This document shows positions 1-5,414 of a stretch of 21,808 nucleotides of DNA, one piece after another. Where the stretch lies: IMG/VR virus record IMGVR_UViG_3300007541_000269, positions 1-21,808 of that record; one strand, given 5' to 3'. The position numbers and the translations under genes are program-made. The notes beneath the pieces were generated by a model. It made no database searches and had not been told where the DNA came from. It was given only the letters and a program-made list of their open reading frames with translations. Origin of the DNA: a virus. Within the stretch, counting starts at the first letter, position 1, and each line of letters begins with the position of its first letter.

Positions 1-32
1 ACAGGCACCGGGTGTTTCGAGGCGGGGCATGA
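1..32 (+). CDS. possible 3' end of an upstream gene (partial)
   Basis: The frame starting at base 3 is open from the window edge to a TGA at 30-32. That TGA overlaps the ATG of the next gene (29-31) in the ATGA arrangement typical of translationally coupled phage genes. Only about nine codons are visible, so nothing can be said about function. The call rests on the overlap alone. Confidence 0.3.
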   Translation, partial: RHRVFRGGA

Positions 33-901
33 CAGAGACCAGCACCATGATCGCCACAGGCGACGACGCAGGGGCCGATGATGTCATCGGACTGGCGCCG
101 ACAGGTGCGCTCGAGCCCTGCATCAAAGCGGCCATCGAAAGCGCGATTGATGATCTGCTCGTTGATGATGAGACGACGCGTGACCGCATTCGGTCGGCAA
201 ATCAGCGCCTTCGCCGCGCCGGCGACCCTCTTGGCCTCATGGATGGAGATGGGATCTCGGCGGATAGCATTGCGGAGACCAACGCCCCAACACCAGAGCG
301 TGTTGCGTCGCGGGGTGATTTCGAACGTGTCAGCGTAACAACCGGCGCAGGGCGCGATCAGCGCTCTGAGGTCTGGCGTCATGTGCCGATCGTCGAAGCC
401 ATGATCCGCCGAGGCCAGATCAGCAAGGAAGATGCCCCCTCTTTTGTCGAAGCCGCGCGGCGGTTTTATTCCGATTTTGCGCTTGGTCACTCAGGGACGC
501 GCGTTACGGCGCGCTATGGCGAGTTGACGTCGGCAGGCGGAACACCAGCATCGCAGCAGGTCGTGCGGTGGGAGTATGACAAGTTCGGCCGCGCCACTGA
601 GGCCCGCGGCCCCGAGGATCGCCGCCATGACGCACACACGCGCTGGTGGAACGCCTGCAAGGCGGTAGGCGTTGTATCGTGCCCGGTCACTGGGCGGCCA
701 CAGCCCTCACGCACACTGCAGTGGATGCTCGTCTTGATCTGCGAGGATTACAGCGTCGCATCCGAACGCACACCAACACTCGAGGACGCTGGCCGCGCCT
801 ACATGGGCTACAAAAGCCCTGTCCAGGCAATGGCTGCCGGCGCAGCACTCATCAAGGCTGGCCTGGAGCGGCTGGTCGTCCATTACGAGATCAATCTTTA
901 G
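29..901 (+). CDS. DUF6456-like protein, probable phage regulator
   Basis: This 290-aa protein starts at an ATG preceded by a GAGGCGGGG purine stretch. Residues 1-115 are acidic and low in recognisable motifs. Residues 140-290 resemble, from memory of the family, the DUF6456 domain of alphaproteobacterial regulators: an EAARRFYSDF helix (141-150), RVTARYGE (158-165), a DRRHDAHTRWW segment (197-207), a KAVG turn, and an ending with repeated Ala/Leu helices and LxxLVVHYE (279-287). In that family the domain often sits beside a helix-turn-helix and is assumed to be regulatory; I see no clear HTH here. It lies 16 bp upstream of a nuclease gene, suggesting a shared early transcript. An unrelated phage protein of unknown function remains possible. 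Confidence 0.6.
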   Translation: MTETSTMIATGDDAGADDVIGLAPTGALEPCIKAAIESAIDDLLVDDETTRDRIRSANQRLRRAGDPLGLMDGDGISADSIAETNAPTPERVASRGDFERVSVTTGAGRDQRSEVWRHVPIVEAMIRRGQISKEDAPSFVEAARRFYSDFALGHSGTRVTARYGELTSAGGTPASQQVVRWEYDKFGRATEARGPEDRRHDAHTRWWNACKAVGVVSCPVTGRPQPSRTLQWMLVLICEDYSVASERTPTLEDAGRAYMGYKSPVQAMAAGAALIKAGLERLVVHYEINL

Positions 902-917
902 AGGGGGGGGGCACGTC

Positions 918-1358
918 ATGCCTCGGCGAGCACACGCGAGGCGTCCCAGCAAACCTCGCACACGGACAGCCTCCCGTGCAGAGACCAAACTGCCCAAGGC
1001 GTCCGAAACACAAATCCATATCTCCGTTGCCCAGCATCTGCGCTATCGCGCCCGCAAGGGTGTCGTCTGGTTCCACCCTGCCAACGGCGAAAAGCGTGAC
1101 AAGGGCGCCGCCGCAAAACTCAAGGCGATGGGTGTGACGCCAGGCATCCCGGATCTTGTCCTGATTGCCGACGGCCGCACATACGGCCTCGAAATCAAAA
1201 CAGATCGAGGCCGGGTCTCACGTGACCAGCAGGACATGCTGGCCGCATTCAATGCGGCCGGCGCCTTCACCGCAGTTGCCTATGGCATTGACAGCGCGCT
1301 GGCTATTCTTGATCGTTGGGGATTACTCGCAAGCGCTCAGAAGCGCGTTGCGGCATGA
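918..1358 (+). CDS. VRR-NUC domain nuclease
   Basis: This 146-aa protein has a basic N-terminal tail (1-28) and then a compact VRR-NUC fold of the PD-(D/E)XK superfamily. Visible landmarks are E30/Q32 in the first helix, the strand VVWFHPANGEKR (49-60), GIPDLVLI with D79, the LEIK motif with E92 and K94, and the following QQ helix (Q104/Q105). These are the expected metal-binding and catalytic positions. VRR-NUC proteins cut structured DNA such as branched or flapped junctions; in phages, small stand-alone versions are common near replication or recombination genes. The ATG at 918 has a 9-G run (903-911) as its only purine-rich upstream element. The gene is the last before a long noncoding stretch. 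Family assignment is firm; the substrate is inferred. Confidence 0.9.
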   Translation: MPRRAHARRPSKPRTRTASRAETKLPKASETQIHISVAQHLRYRARKGVVWFHPANGEKRDKGAAAKLKAMGVTPGIPDLVLIADGRTYGLEIKTDRGRVSRDQQDMLAAFNAAGAFTAVAYGIDSALAILDRWGLLASAQKRVAA

Positions 1359-1374
1359 GACTTTTTGCAATACA

Positions 1375-1387
1375 GTACGAATCGTAC
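1375..1387. promoter_or_regulatory. operator-like dyad GTACGA-A-TCGTAC (copy 1)
   Basis: Two perfect 6-bp arms flank a single central A, 17 bp after the nuclease stop codon and 2 bp before the large inverted repeat. Read on the minus strand the core is CGATTCG, shared with copies at 1459-1471 and 1674-1686. The size and symmetry suit a homodimeric DNA-binding protein. It also contains GANTC, the site methylated by CcrM in many Alphaproteobacteria. No regulator is assigned. Confidence 0.45.
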
Positions 1388-1421
1388 GGCACGACATGCG
1401 CAGGGCACAGCGTTCTCACCA

Positions 1422-1450
1422 TTGACAGGTGTCTTGTCTCCTTGTTTGTG
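1422..1450 (+). promoter_or_regulatory. weak sigma-70-type promoter candidate in the repeat spacer
   Basis: TTGACA at 1422-1427 is a perfect -35 box. At 17 bp spacing the -10 is TTTGTG (1445-1450), a poor match to TATAAT, although -10 boxes are less conserved in Alphaproteobacteria. It would transcribe rightward through the right repeat arm towards the terminator at 1736-1774. The candidate rests on the -35 alone. Confidence 0.25.
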
Positions 1451-1458
1451 GCTTGGTG

Positions 1459-1471
1459 ATGCGATTCGAGA
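1459..1471. promoter_or_regulatory. CGATTCG motif, copy 2
   Basis: The core CGATTCG at 1462-1468, with flanks ATG and AGA, aligns with copies 1 and 3 under the pattern RTRCGATTCGWR. This copy is less symmetric than copy 1 and lies in the spacer of the 24-bp inverted repeat, next to its right arm. Confidence 0.35.
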
Positions 1472-1540
1472 CCCTTCACCGACGCTGTGCCCTGCGCATG
1501 TCGTGTTTTATGCAGGGTAGCATACAGGAATACCCAGAGA

Positions 1541-1606
1541 GGGCGGTCTGGTACAGCTCGCAAGGCTCCCAGCAGTAGGCGTACCCAGGGGTTCAGCCCG
1601 CCGCCC
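1541..1606 (+). ncRNA. possible three-way-junction RNA fold
   Basis: GGGCGG (1541-1546) can pair with CCGCCC (1601-1606). Inside, CTGGTAC (1548-1554) pairs with GTACCCAG (1581-1588) with one bulged C, and GGG (1589-1591) pairs with CCC (1597-1599) around a 5-nt loop. Together these give a nested closing stem with two branches. Pairing was read by eye, and short GC stems arise by chance in GC-rich DNA, so this is a candidate only. A transcript could end at 1661 or 1774. Confidence 0.3.
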
Positions 1607-1615
1607 AACACGTTT

Positions 1616-1661
1616 CAGCCGCAGCGCGAGTGTGGAGCCCCGCTGCTGCTGTTTCATATTT
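1616..1661 (+). terminator. 11-bp hairpin followed by T-rich tail
   Basis: CAGCCGCAGCG (1616-1626) pairs with CGCTGCTGCTG (1641-1651) with one mismatch around a 14-nt loop. TTTCATATTT follows at once. The loop is long and the T-tract interrupted, so this is a weaker terminator candidate than the one at 1736. Confidence 0.4.
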
Positions 1662-1673
1662 ATGGTTGATGGA

Positions 1674-1686
1674 ATACGATTCGAGT
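1674..1686. promoter_or_regulatory. CGATTCG motif, copy 3
   Basis: The core CGATTCG is at 1677-1683 with flanks ATA and AGT. Its last-half sequence CGATTCGAG is identical to that of copy 2, 215 bp away. It sits 50 bp before the terminator at 1736. Confidence 0.35.
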
Positions 1687-1735
1687 GACATGGTGACGAG
1701 GTCAGGGCGCGGAGGGCCGTCGCCTAGTGCGCTGG

Positions 1736-1774
1736 GAGGGAGTGGTTCTGCTGGACCGCTCCCTCTTTCGTTTT
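1736..1774 (+). terminator. strong intrinsic terminator
   Basis: The stem pairs AGGGAGTGGT (1737-1746) with ACCGCTCCCT (1755-1764), with one T:G wobble; a further G:C pair at 1736/1765 extends it. The loop is 8 nt and the tail is CTTTCGTTTT. It would stop rightward transcripts arriving from the nuclease gene or starting in the noncoding block. Confidence 0.75.
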
Positions 1775-1883
1775 GATCGGCAGGAAATGTGCTGTTAATC
1801 GTCCAGCTTATAGGTCGAGGCATTGACGCTTACGAGTGAATCAGTCACAAAAGAGCATCTTCGCAATAATAGGCCAGCAGGGA

Positions 1884-1911
1884 GCCGCCCGGGAAACCGA
1901 GGCGGCGTTTT
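1884..1911 (+). terminator. intrinsic terminator with GNRA loop
   Basis: GCCGCC (1884-1889) pairs with GGCGGC (1901-1906), continued by CGG/CCG closing a GAAA tetraloop (1893-1896) with one bulged A. GTTTT follows (1907-1911). It ends only 15 bp before the next start codon, so it could act as a terminator, an attenuator or a 5' leader hairpin for the gene at 1927. Confidence 0.55.
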
Positions 1912-1926
1912 GCATTGGGGGTCACT

Positions 1927-2232
1927 ATGCAGGACGATGATGAGATCCGTGCGGTCGCTCAAGCAATCGCTGACTGTCACGCAAAGGTTCCAGGCCTTGA
2001 TTGCGAAGGGCGCTTGGATGACGCCAAGACAATCATCGCCGCATTCGATGCATTGGTGGCCTTCCGCGGCGGCAAGCTGCTCGCCGAAGCAGCAAAGCCA
2101 CGTCCATCCGCACCCGCACATGTCCCGGCGGCCGACCCGGCCCCACCTCCCCCGGCCGCCGAGGACACGGACGCGGATATGGCCGCCAACGTCACGCCAC
2201 TGCCGAAAAAGCGCACACCCAAAAAGGGGTAA
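1927..2232 (+). CDS. small acidic/Pro-Ala-rich phage protein of unknown function
   Basis: This 101-aa protein is not recognised. Residues 1-60 look like a compact helical domain (QDDDEIRAVAQAI, then LDDAKTIIAAFDAL). Residues 61-90 are Pro/Ala-rich and probably flexible, and the C-terminus is basic (PKKRTPKKG). The ATG at 1927 was chosen over an in-frame TTG at 1915 because GGGGG (1917-1921) then lies at ribosome-binding distance. It is 6 bp upstream of the structural gene at 2239 and likely co-translated with it. The folded head plus charged tail would fit a small binding protein, but no role can be assigned. Confidence 0.65.
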   Translation: MQDDDEIRAVAQAIADCHAKVPGLDCEGRLDDAKTIIAAFDALVAFRGGKLLAEAAKPRPSAPAHVPAADPAPPPPAAEDTDADMAANVTPLPKKRTPKKG

Positions 2233-2238
2233 CTCATC

Positions 2239-3498
2239 GTGGGGCTGTCTCATATCTATGATGATGACTCCATCGACGAAGGTAACTCCACCGTCATCCC
2301 TCTTGGGGCTGACGAGACGTTCACTGGTGCCGGCGTAAGAAATGCACACACCGATGTCCTGGTGACACTCAAGACGGACGCGAGTGGCACGCTATACATT
2401 GAGTTTAGCATAGACAACACAAACTGGGATACATCGATTCCATTCGCGGTGACGGGCGGTGTCGGTGAATTCCATAGCGTCGTAAAGGGGCCGCGGTACT
2501 GCCGCATCAGGTACGTCAACGGCTCATCCGCGCAGACATATTTTCGATTGTCGACGATGTATGGGTCTTTTCGACAACCGAATCTCAGTCTCAATCGCGC
2601 GCTGCCGGCCGACGCAGACGCGATTGCAGTCAGATCGACCAACGTCAACCATGAGACCGCGCTCGGCCGTCGCTCCGGAGCCACGACCTGGCACAAATTT
2701 GGCCGAAATACTGACGTCGACACCGGTTCACCTGAGGTGATGGCCTCGTTCGGGGGGACGTTCACGCCGAGAACATCAGCAACCACACTATCTATCGTCA
2801 GCTCGGATGCTAACGACGTAAACGGCGACACTGGTGCACACGGCATCGTAGTATATGGCGTGGACGGGAATTGGGCAGAAAAGATCGAGGTCGTGTTCTT
2901 GACCGGACTTACGCCGGTTGTGACGACAAGCACGTGGCTAGGCATCAACAGGATTGCCATCTTTCGCGCCGGCTCCAGTCTATTTAACGAGGGAACAATT
3001 ACTGTCACCGCTGTGACGGGCGGTGAAACAATGGCCGAAATGCCGGTCGGTGAGGGGACGTCGCAGCAGGTCATTTTCCACGTCAAGGACAACGCTCAAT
3101 GTCTGATCGACCACATCAACGCCGATGTGGTTCGGCTGGCATCAGGGACGCAGCCGGTCGTGACACTGAATCTCTGGGTTTTCAGTGCGGTCAGCAACGC
3201 TAAGTACAAAGTAGGCACCTACTACATCAAGGCCAGGATCATGAAAACACTCGCACAGCTAATAATGGACGAGATCGAGCGCTGCGCCCTCGCGCGCGAA
3301 CCAATCACACTCAGCGCGATAGAGGACGCAGTGGGCCGGCACAAAGACGGGAGCCTTGAAAATCATCTTGTGCGGGATCCGCAGCAGCCACTTCAAGTTG
3401 GACCAAAGTCCACAATCTGGTTGGAGGCAGCGACGACGGTTAATAACACGTCGTGTGCAGGGCGAATTGTCCTGACCGTGCACGAAAACCCTGTCTGA
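2239..3498 (+). CDS. beta-rich phage virion-type protein
   Basis: This 419-aa protein starts at GTG with AAAGGGG about 10 bp upstream. Residues 10-112 resemble a common phage beta-sandwich module: VTLKTDASGTLYIEFSIDN, then YCRIRYVNGSSAQTYFRL at 87-104. Residues 150-316 resemble a second recurrent phage module: WHKFGRN, SSDANDVNGDTGAHG, YGVDGNWAEKIEV, INRIAIFRAG, GTITVTA. Such modules occur in head-decoration and tail/baseplate proteins. The C-terminal part (317-419) is less familiar. The second module resembles the duplicated domain of the gene at 17278. Lying upstream of the terminase genes is unusual for a virion protein and may mean it is an accessory fibre or decoration. The exact role is unknown. 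Confidence 0.75.
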   Translation: MGLSHIYDDDSIDEGNSTVIPLGADETFTGAGVRNAHTDVLVTLKTDASGTLYIEFSIDNTNWDTSIPFAVTGGVGEFHSVVKGPRYCRIRYVNGSSAQTYFRLSTMYGSFRQPNLSLNRALPADADAIAVRSTNVNHETALGRRSGATTWHKFGRNTDVDTGSPEVMASFGGTFTPRTSATTLSIVSSDANDVNGDTGAHGIVVYGVDGNWAEKIEVVFLTGLTPVVTTSTWLGINRIAIFRAGSSLFNEGTITVTAVTGGETMAEMPVGEGTSQQVIFHVKDNAQCLIDHINADVVRLASGTQPVVTLNLWVFSAVSNAKYKVGTYYIKARIMKTLAQLIMDEIERCALAREPITLSAIEDAVGRHKDGSLENHLVRDPQQPLQVGPKSTIWLEAATTVNNTSCAGRIVLTVHENPV

Positions 3499-3519
3499 TA
3501 AACCGGCACGAGGATCGAT

Positions 3520-3786
3520 ATGACGTGCATATGGGTAACGGCGACGCATGTGGAGTACCCGCACAACTCACGTGAGATGGCGGGTCGCGTCATGCATATT
3601 AACGCCGCTCAGATCGTAGCTGTTTGGCAGGAAGCGACAGGGACGTTTATTGCCGTCCAGCATCGCAGCGACATGGGCCCATTTGTGGAACCGCCAGAGC
3701 ATTTCACGGGGCAGCGTGTCGAGCAGTACTGCAAGGAGATCTTTACGGTGGCAAACTTCGAATTGCGCGACTCGGTTCACACATAG
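3520..3786 (+). CDS. hypothetical phage protein
   Basis: This 88-aa protein has no recognised family. It starts at ATG after GAGG in ACGAGGATCGAT and ends 14 bp before the next gene. The sequence is mixed alpha/beta in character (INAAQIVAVWQEATGTFIAVQH, residues 27-48, reads like two strands), without signal peptide or membrane segment. The reading frame fits neatly between its neighbours, which is the main support. Confidence 0.6.
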   Translation: MTCIWVTATHVEYPHNSREMAGRVMHINAAQIVAVWQEATGTFIAVQHRSDMGPFVEPPEHFTGQRVEQYCKEIFTVANFELRDSVHT

Positions 3787-3800
3787 GAGATGGTGTGATC

Positions 3801-4214
3801 ATGGATATCGACGCCGTCCATTCAGCGCTGCAATTCCCGATGGTGACGGTGCTTTTTGCGCTGGCCGTCCTGATGGGCATGCAGTCTCGTCGCGCAGCGC
3901 TCGACTTGATGACGTCGCCGTCGGTGGCCACAATGGCTGCGCTCGCTGTTTTCTTCGTTGCATGGGGCATTCGGCAGGGTTATTGGCATATGTACTGGGC
4001 GCTGCGCGCGAACGACAAGCCAGTATGGGCCGATCAGATGCTGTCGGCCCCGGTCGTGCCGATCGCGATGAACATCATCGCGCTATGCGCAGCAGGCGCC
4101 GCTATCGCTGTTGCTGCACGCCCGTACCTCAAGAAATGGTCAGCAGGTTGTGTGGCGGCTGGCCTGTTCGCTCTCATTGCTCTAGGTGCAGCTCTGGCAG
4201 GGGTTCGACCGTGA
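3801..4214 (+). CDS. four-helix membrane protein, holin-like candidate
   Basis: This 137-aa protein has four hydrophobic segments at about residues 12-27, 42-57, 83-106 and 114-134, short charged loops and a basic KKW between the last two. The ATG at 3801 was chosen because AGGAGA (3785-3790) precedes it and the upstream in-frame extension is not hydrophobic and overlaps the previous gene. It is followed directly by a coiled-coil plus single-helix protein (4215) and a 31-aa membrane peptide (4517), a grouping that recalls holin and accessory lysis genes. No endolysin is in the window, so lysis is inference; another inner-membrane role is possible. Confidence 0.7.
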   Translation: MDIDAVHSALQFPMVTVLFALAVLMGMQSRRAALDLMTSPSVATMAALAVFFVAWGIRQGYWHMYWALRANDKPVWADQMLSAPVVPIAMNIIALCAAGAAIAVAARPYLKKWSAGCVAAGLFALIALGAALAGVRP

Positions 4215-4520
4215 ATGGCATGGGACCCAAGGAGCGAGAGAGGCAGATATCCGAGTGGACCAGAGCACAGCGATCACGACACGCTGGTGAAGGTCACGCT
4301 GACGCTGTGGGGGGTGAATGGAACCAACGGTATAGCAGGGACAGTCAAGGAGCACGCGGAGCGACTGAAAGTTTTGGAACAATTCAGCAGGGACTTGCAT
4401 GTGATCAAGGACCTTGGCCGGTGGGTTCTGCTGGGGGTCTCGAGTTTGGTCGCCTGGTTAGTGTCGGACCCGGTGGCAAAGGCCATCGCCAAAGTCGTAA
4501 AGCTGTTGAGCGCTCCATGA
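4215..4520 (+). CDS. small coiled-coil/single-TM protein (XhlA-like architecture)
   Basis: This 101-aa protein begins immediately after the previous stop codon (TGA 4212-4214, ATG 4215). Residues 1-40 are hydrophilic, 41-68 form a likely coiled coil (VKEHAERLKVLEQF), 69-84 a membrane helix (RWVLLGVSSLVAWLVS) and the end is an amphipathic tail. This order matches haemolysin/XhlA-type proteins that accompany holins in phage lysis cassettes. The resemblance is architectural; no diagnostic residues are claimed. Confidence 0.65.
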   Translation: MAWDPRSERGRYPSGPEHSDHDTLVKVTLTLWGVNGTNGIAGTVKEHAERLKVLEQFSRDLHVIKDLGRWVLLGVSSLVAWLVSDPVAKAIAKVVKLLSAP

Positions 4521-4612
4521 GCACAGTAGCCTTCTATCTCACGTCGTGCCTCATCATAGCAATCCTCACTGCATACCTCACAATCCGCGTTCTGGAGCTT
4601 GCTGCCAAATGA
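4517..4612 (+). CDS. 31-aa single-TM microprotein
   Basis: The start overlaps the previous stop (ATGA at 4517-4520) and the stop overlaps the next start (ATGATGG at 4609-4615). The product is almost entirely one membrane helix (AFYLTSCLIIAILTAYLTI, residues 5-23) with a short charged end (RVLELAAK). A double stop/start overlap and a clean helix make chance less likely despite the length. The same frame is open far upstream to 3650, but that extension runs through the coding frames of three other genes. Phage membrane peptides of this size can be lysis accessories or regulators; the function is unknown. Confidence 0.5.
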   Translation: MSTVAFYLTSCLIIAILTAYLTIRVLELAAK

Positions 4613-4863
4613 TGGATCAAATCGACGCCGCCAACTTGCTCAAGGCCAAACGCGAGGATCGCAATCCGAAGTGCGCGAATTGTAGACATTGGTCAAGCAC
4701 AGGCGCACTGGGTGTCGCTGTTGGCATATGCCAGCGCAACTCCTACAGCACGTTGGCTCCCACCATCGATCCCACCAGCCCGGGAGCAGCATTGCGCACC
4801 TCAGTCCACACCACTGATCTATCCGTCTGCTCCGCATGGGAGAAGCAGGATGCAGCCATCTGA
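4609..4863 (+). CDS. Cys4 zinc-binding mini-protein
   Basis: This 84-aa protein has cysteines at 22, 25, 41 and 74: KCANCRHW, GICQRN and SVCSAWE. That pattern recalls a class of small phage proteins with a CxxCxxW start and a CxxW-type end, thought to bind one zinc ion. The ATG at 4609 overlaps the previous stop; a second ATG at 4612 is equally possible. Its frame overlaps the start of the next gene by 14 bp. The role is unknown; nucleic-acid or protein binding would fit. Confidence 0.65.
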   Translation: MMDQIDAANLLKAKREDRNPKCANCRHWSSTGALGVAVGICQRNSYSTLAPTIDPTSPGAALRTSVHTTDLSVCSAWEKQDAAI

Positions 4864-5137
4864 GCATGCAACAACAGACGCCATCCGTCTGTGGATGATG
4901 CAAAACCCAATCCCCAGCCTCGACAACCCTGACCCATCCACACCTGTCATCCAGGTCGACAACAGAGTGCCAGGCGGGCCAGCGGAGACATCATATGCCG
5001 CATGGGAAGATGTTAGGTACAGGTTGGAACGGATTACCGCAGTCGGTGCCGGTCTGCGCTGGCACACGGTGCCGACCCTAAAGCAGGCAGTGGAACAGGG
5101 TGAGCGAAAATGGATCGTGCATTGTTGCCTTGCATGA
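4850..5137 (+). CDS. hypothetical phage protein
   Basis: This 95-aa protein has no recognised domain. The ATG at 4850 was preferred to an upstream in-frame start at 4712 because that extension is a shadow of the Cys4 gene; a GGGAGAAGCAGG stretch (4838-4849) gives ribosome binding. The segment PAETSYAAWEDVRYRLERI (44-62) looks helical, and the end (KWIVHCCLA) is hydrophobic. It overlaps the upstream gene by 14 bp, consistent with coupling. Confidence 0.55.
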   Translation: MQPSEHATTDAIRLWMMQNPIPSLDNPDPSTPVIQVDNRVPGGPAETSYAAWEDVRYRLERITAVGAGLRWHTVPTLKQAVEQGERKWIVHCCLA

Positions 5138-5169
5138 GGTAGGCAGTTGTTGCACGGTTGGAGGTTGAA

Positions 5170-5388
5170 ATGATCCATTCGGAAGATGACGCAGTGTTAG
5201 ATGAGCAGATTTTCAACGATTTATCTCGGCTATCGAGTAGACACAGGGAAAGGGCGGTCAATCTCAAAACCAACGGCGACCCGGACGGGGCGCTGCGAGA
5301 GTTGAAATTGTTCACAGACGCGGAGAAGTTGCTTTTTGACTTCGGCGCATTTCTGAAGAGCAAAAGCAAGTCGCAGTCAGAAGTGTAG
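5170..5388 (+). CDS. small helical hypothetical protein
   Basis: This 72-aa protein is charged and mostly helical in appearance, with LSRLSSRHRERAVNLK and LRELKLFTDAEKLLFDFG stretches and a Lys/Ser-rich end. The ATG at 5170 was chosen because GGAGG (5160-5164) is 5 bp upstream; an in-frame TTG at 5158 lies before that site. No family is recognised. Confidence 0.55.
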   Translation: MIHSEDDAVLDEQIFNDLSRLSSRHRERAVNLKTNGDPDGALRELKLFTDAEKLLFDFGAFLKSKSKSQSEV

Positions 5389-5403
5389 AGTGGATGATGC
5401 CTC

Positions 5404-5414
5404 AGGAGGTGATC
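5404..5414 (+). promoter_or_regulatory. near-perfect Shine-Dalgarno deciding the 5415 start
   Basis: AGGAGGTGATC is complementary to the usual bacterial 16S rRNA 3' end over its whole 11 bases and abuts the ATG at 5415. Two earlier in-frame ATGs (5394, 5397) lie upstream of it and are therefore unlikely starts. The gene is probably strongly translated. Confidence 0.75.

Larger units (their letters stand above)
1390..1505. repeat. 24-bp perfect inverted repeat with 68-bp spacer
   Basis: The left arm (1390-1413, core GCGCAGGGCACAGC) is exactly the reverse complement of the right arm (1482-1505). Two G:U pairs could extend the stem outwards. GTTTT (1505-1509) overlaps and follows the right arm. 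The spacer holds a consensus TTGACA, a CGATTCG motif and three short mutually pairing blocks: TCACC at 1416-1420, GGTGA at 1455-1459 and TCACC at 1476-1480. As RNA this would be a very long stem with a large loop. As DNA it could be a cruciform, an origin, a protein-binding site or an invertible segment. It lies wholly in noncoding DNA. Confidence 0.9.
1359..1926. other. 568-bp noncoding region rich in inverted repeats
   Basis: No reading frame here has both a plausible start and phage-like composition. The stretch separates the nuclease gene from the virion and packaging genes. In order it holds a 13-bp dyad (1375-1387), a 24-bp perfect inverted repeat (1390-1505), a nested-stem region (1541-1606), an 11-bp hairpin (1616-1651), an intrinsic terminator (1736-1774) and a second GNRA-loop terminator (1884-1911). 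Three copies of a CGATTCG motif are scattered through it. It may be the boundary between early and late transcription, a structured RNA gene, or a replication origin; the sequence alone does not decide. Confidence 0.8.

Noticed and set aside
1453-1500. tRNA-like TTCGAGA loop at 1465-1471
   Set aside because: Flanking bases do not form a T-stem, and no acceptor or anticodon stem could be placed.
1390-1505. CRISPR array or attachment-site reading of the repeat
   Set aside because: There are only two copies, in inverted orientation; no regular direct repeats and no integrase or tRNA gene is nearby.
1303-1669. Small frames across the noncoding block (1487-1669 plus, 1303-1611 minus)
   Set aside because: They cross the large inverted repeat arms, lack ribosome sites and have no protein-like pattern.
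1795-2349. 184-codon minus-strand frame covering the end of the noncoding block
   Set aside because: It is Cys/Gly/Arg-rich, antisense to the 1927 gene and runs through a terminator; no coding signal is seen.
2256-3092. 278-codon open frame on the minus strand
   Set aside because: It mirrors the beta-rich virion gene at 2239, and its Pro/Ser/Val-rich composition reflects the complement of that gene.
3650-4612. 320-codon open frame overlapping several genes
   Set aside because: It lies across the frames of the 3520, 3801 and 4215 genes, has Arg/Ser/Cys-rich shadow composition and no ribosome site. Only its last 31 codons (4517-4612) look like an independent gene.
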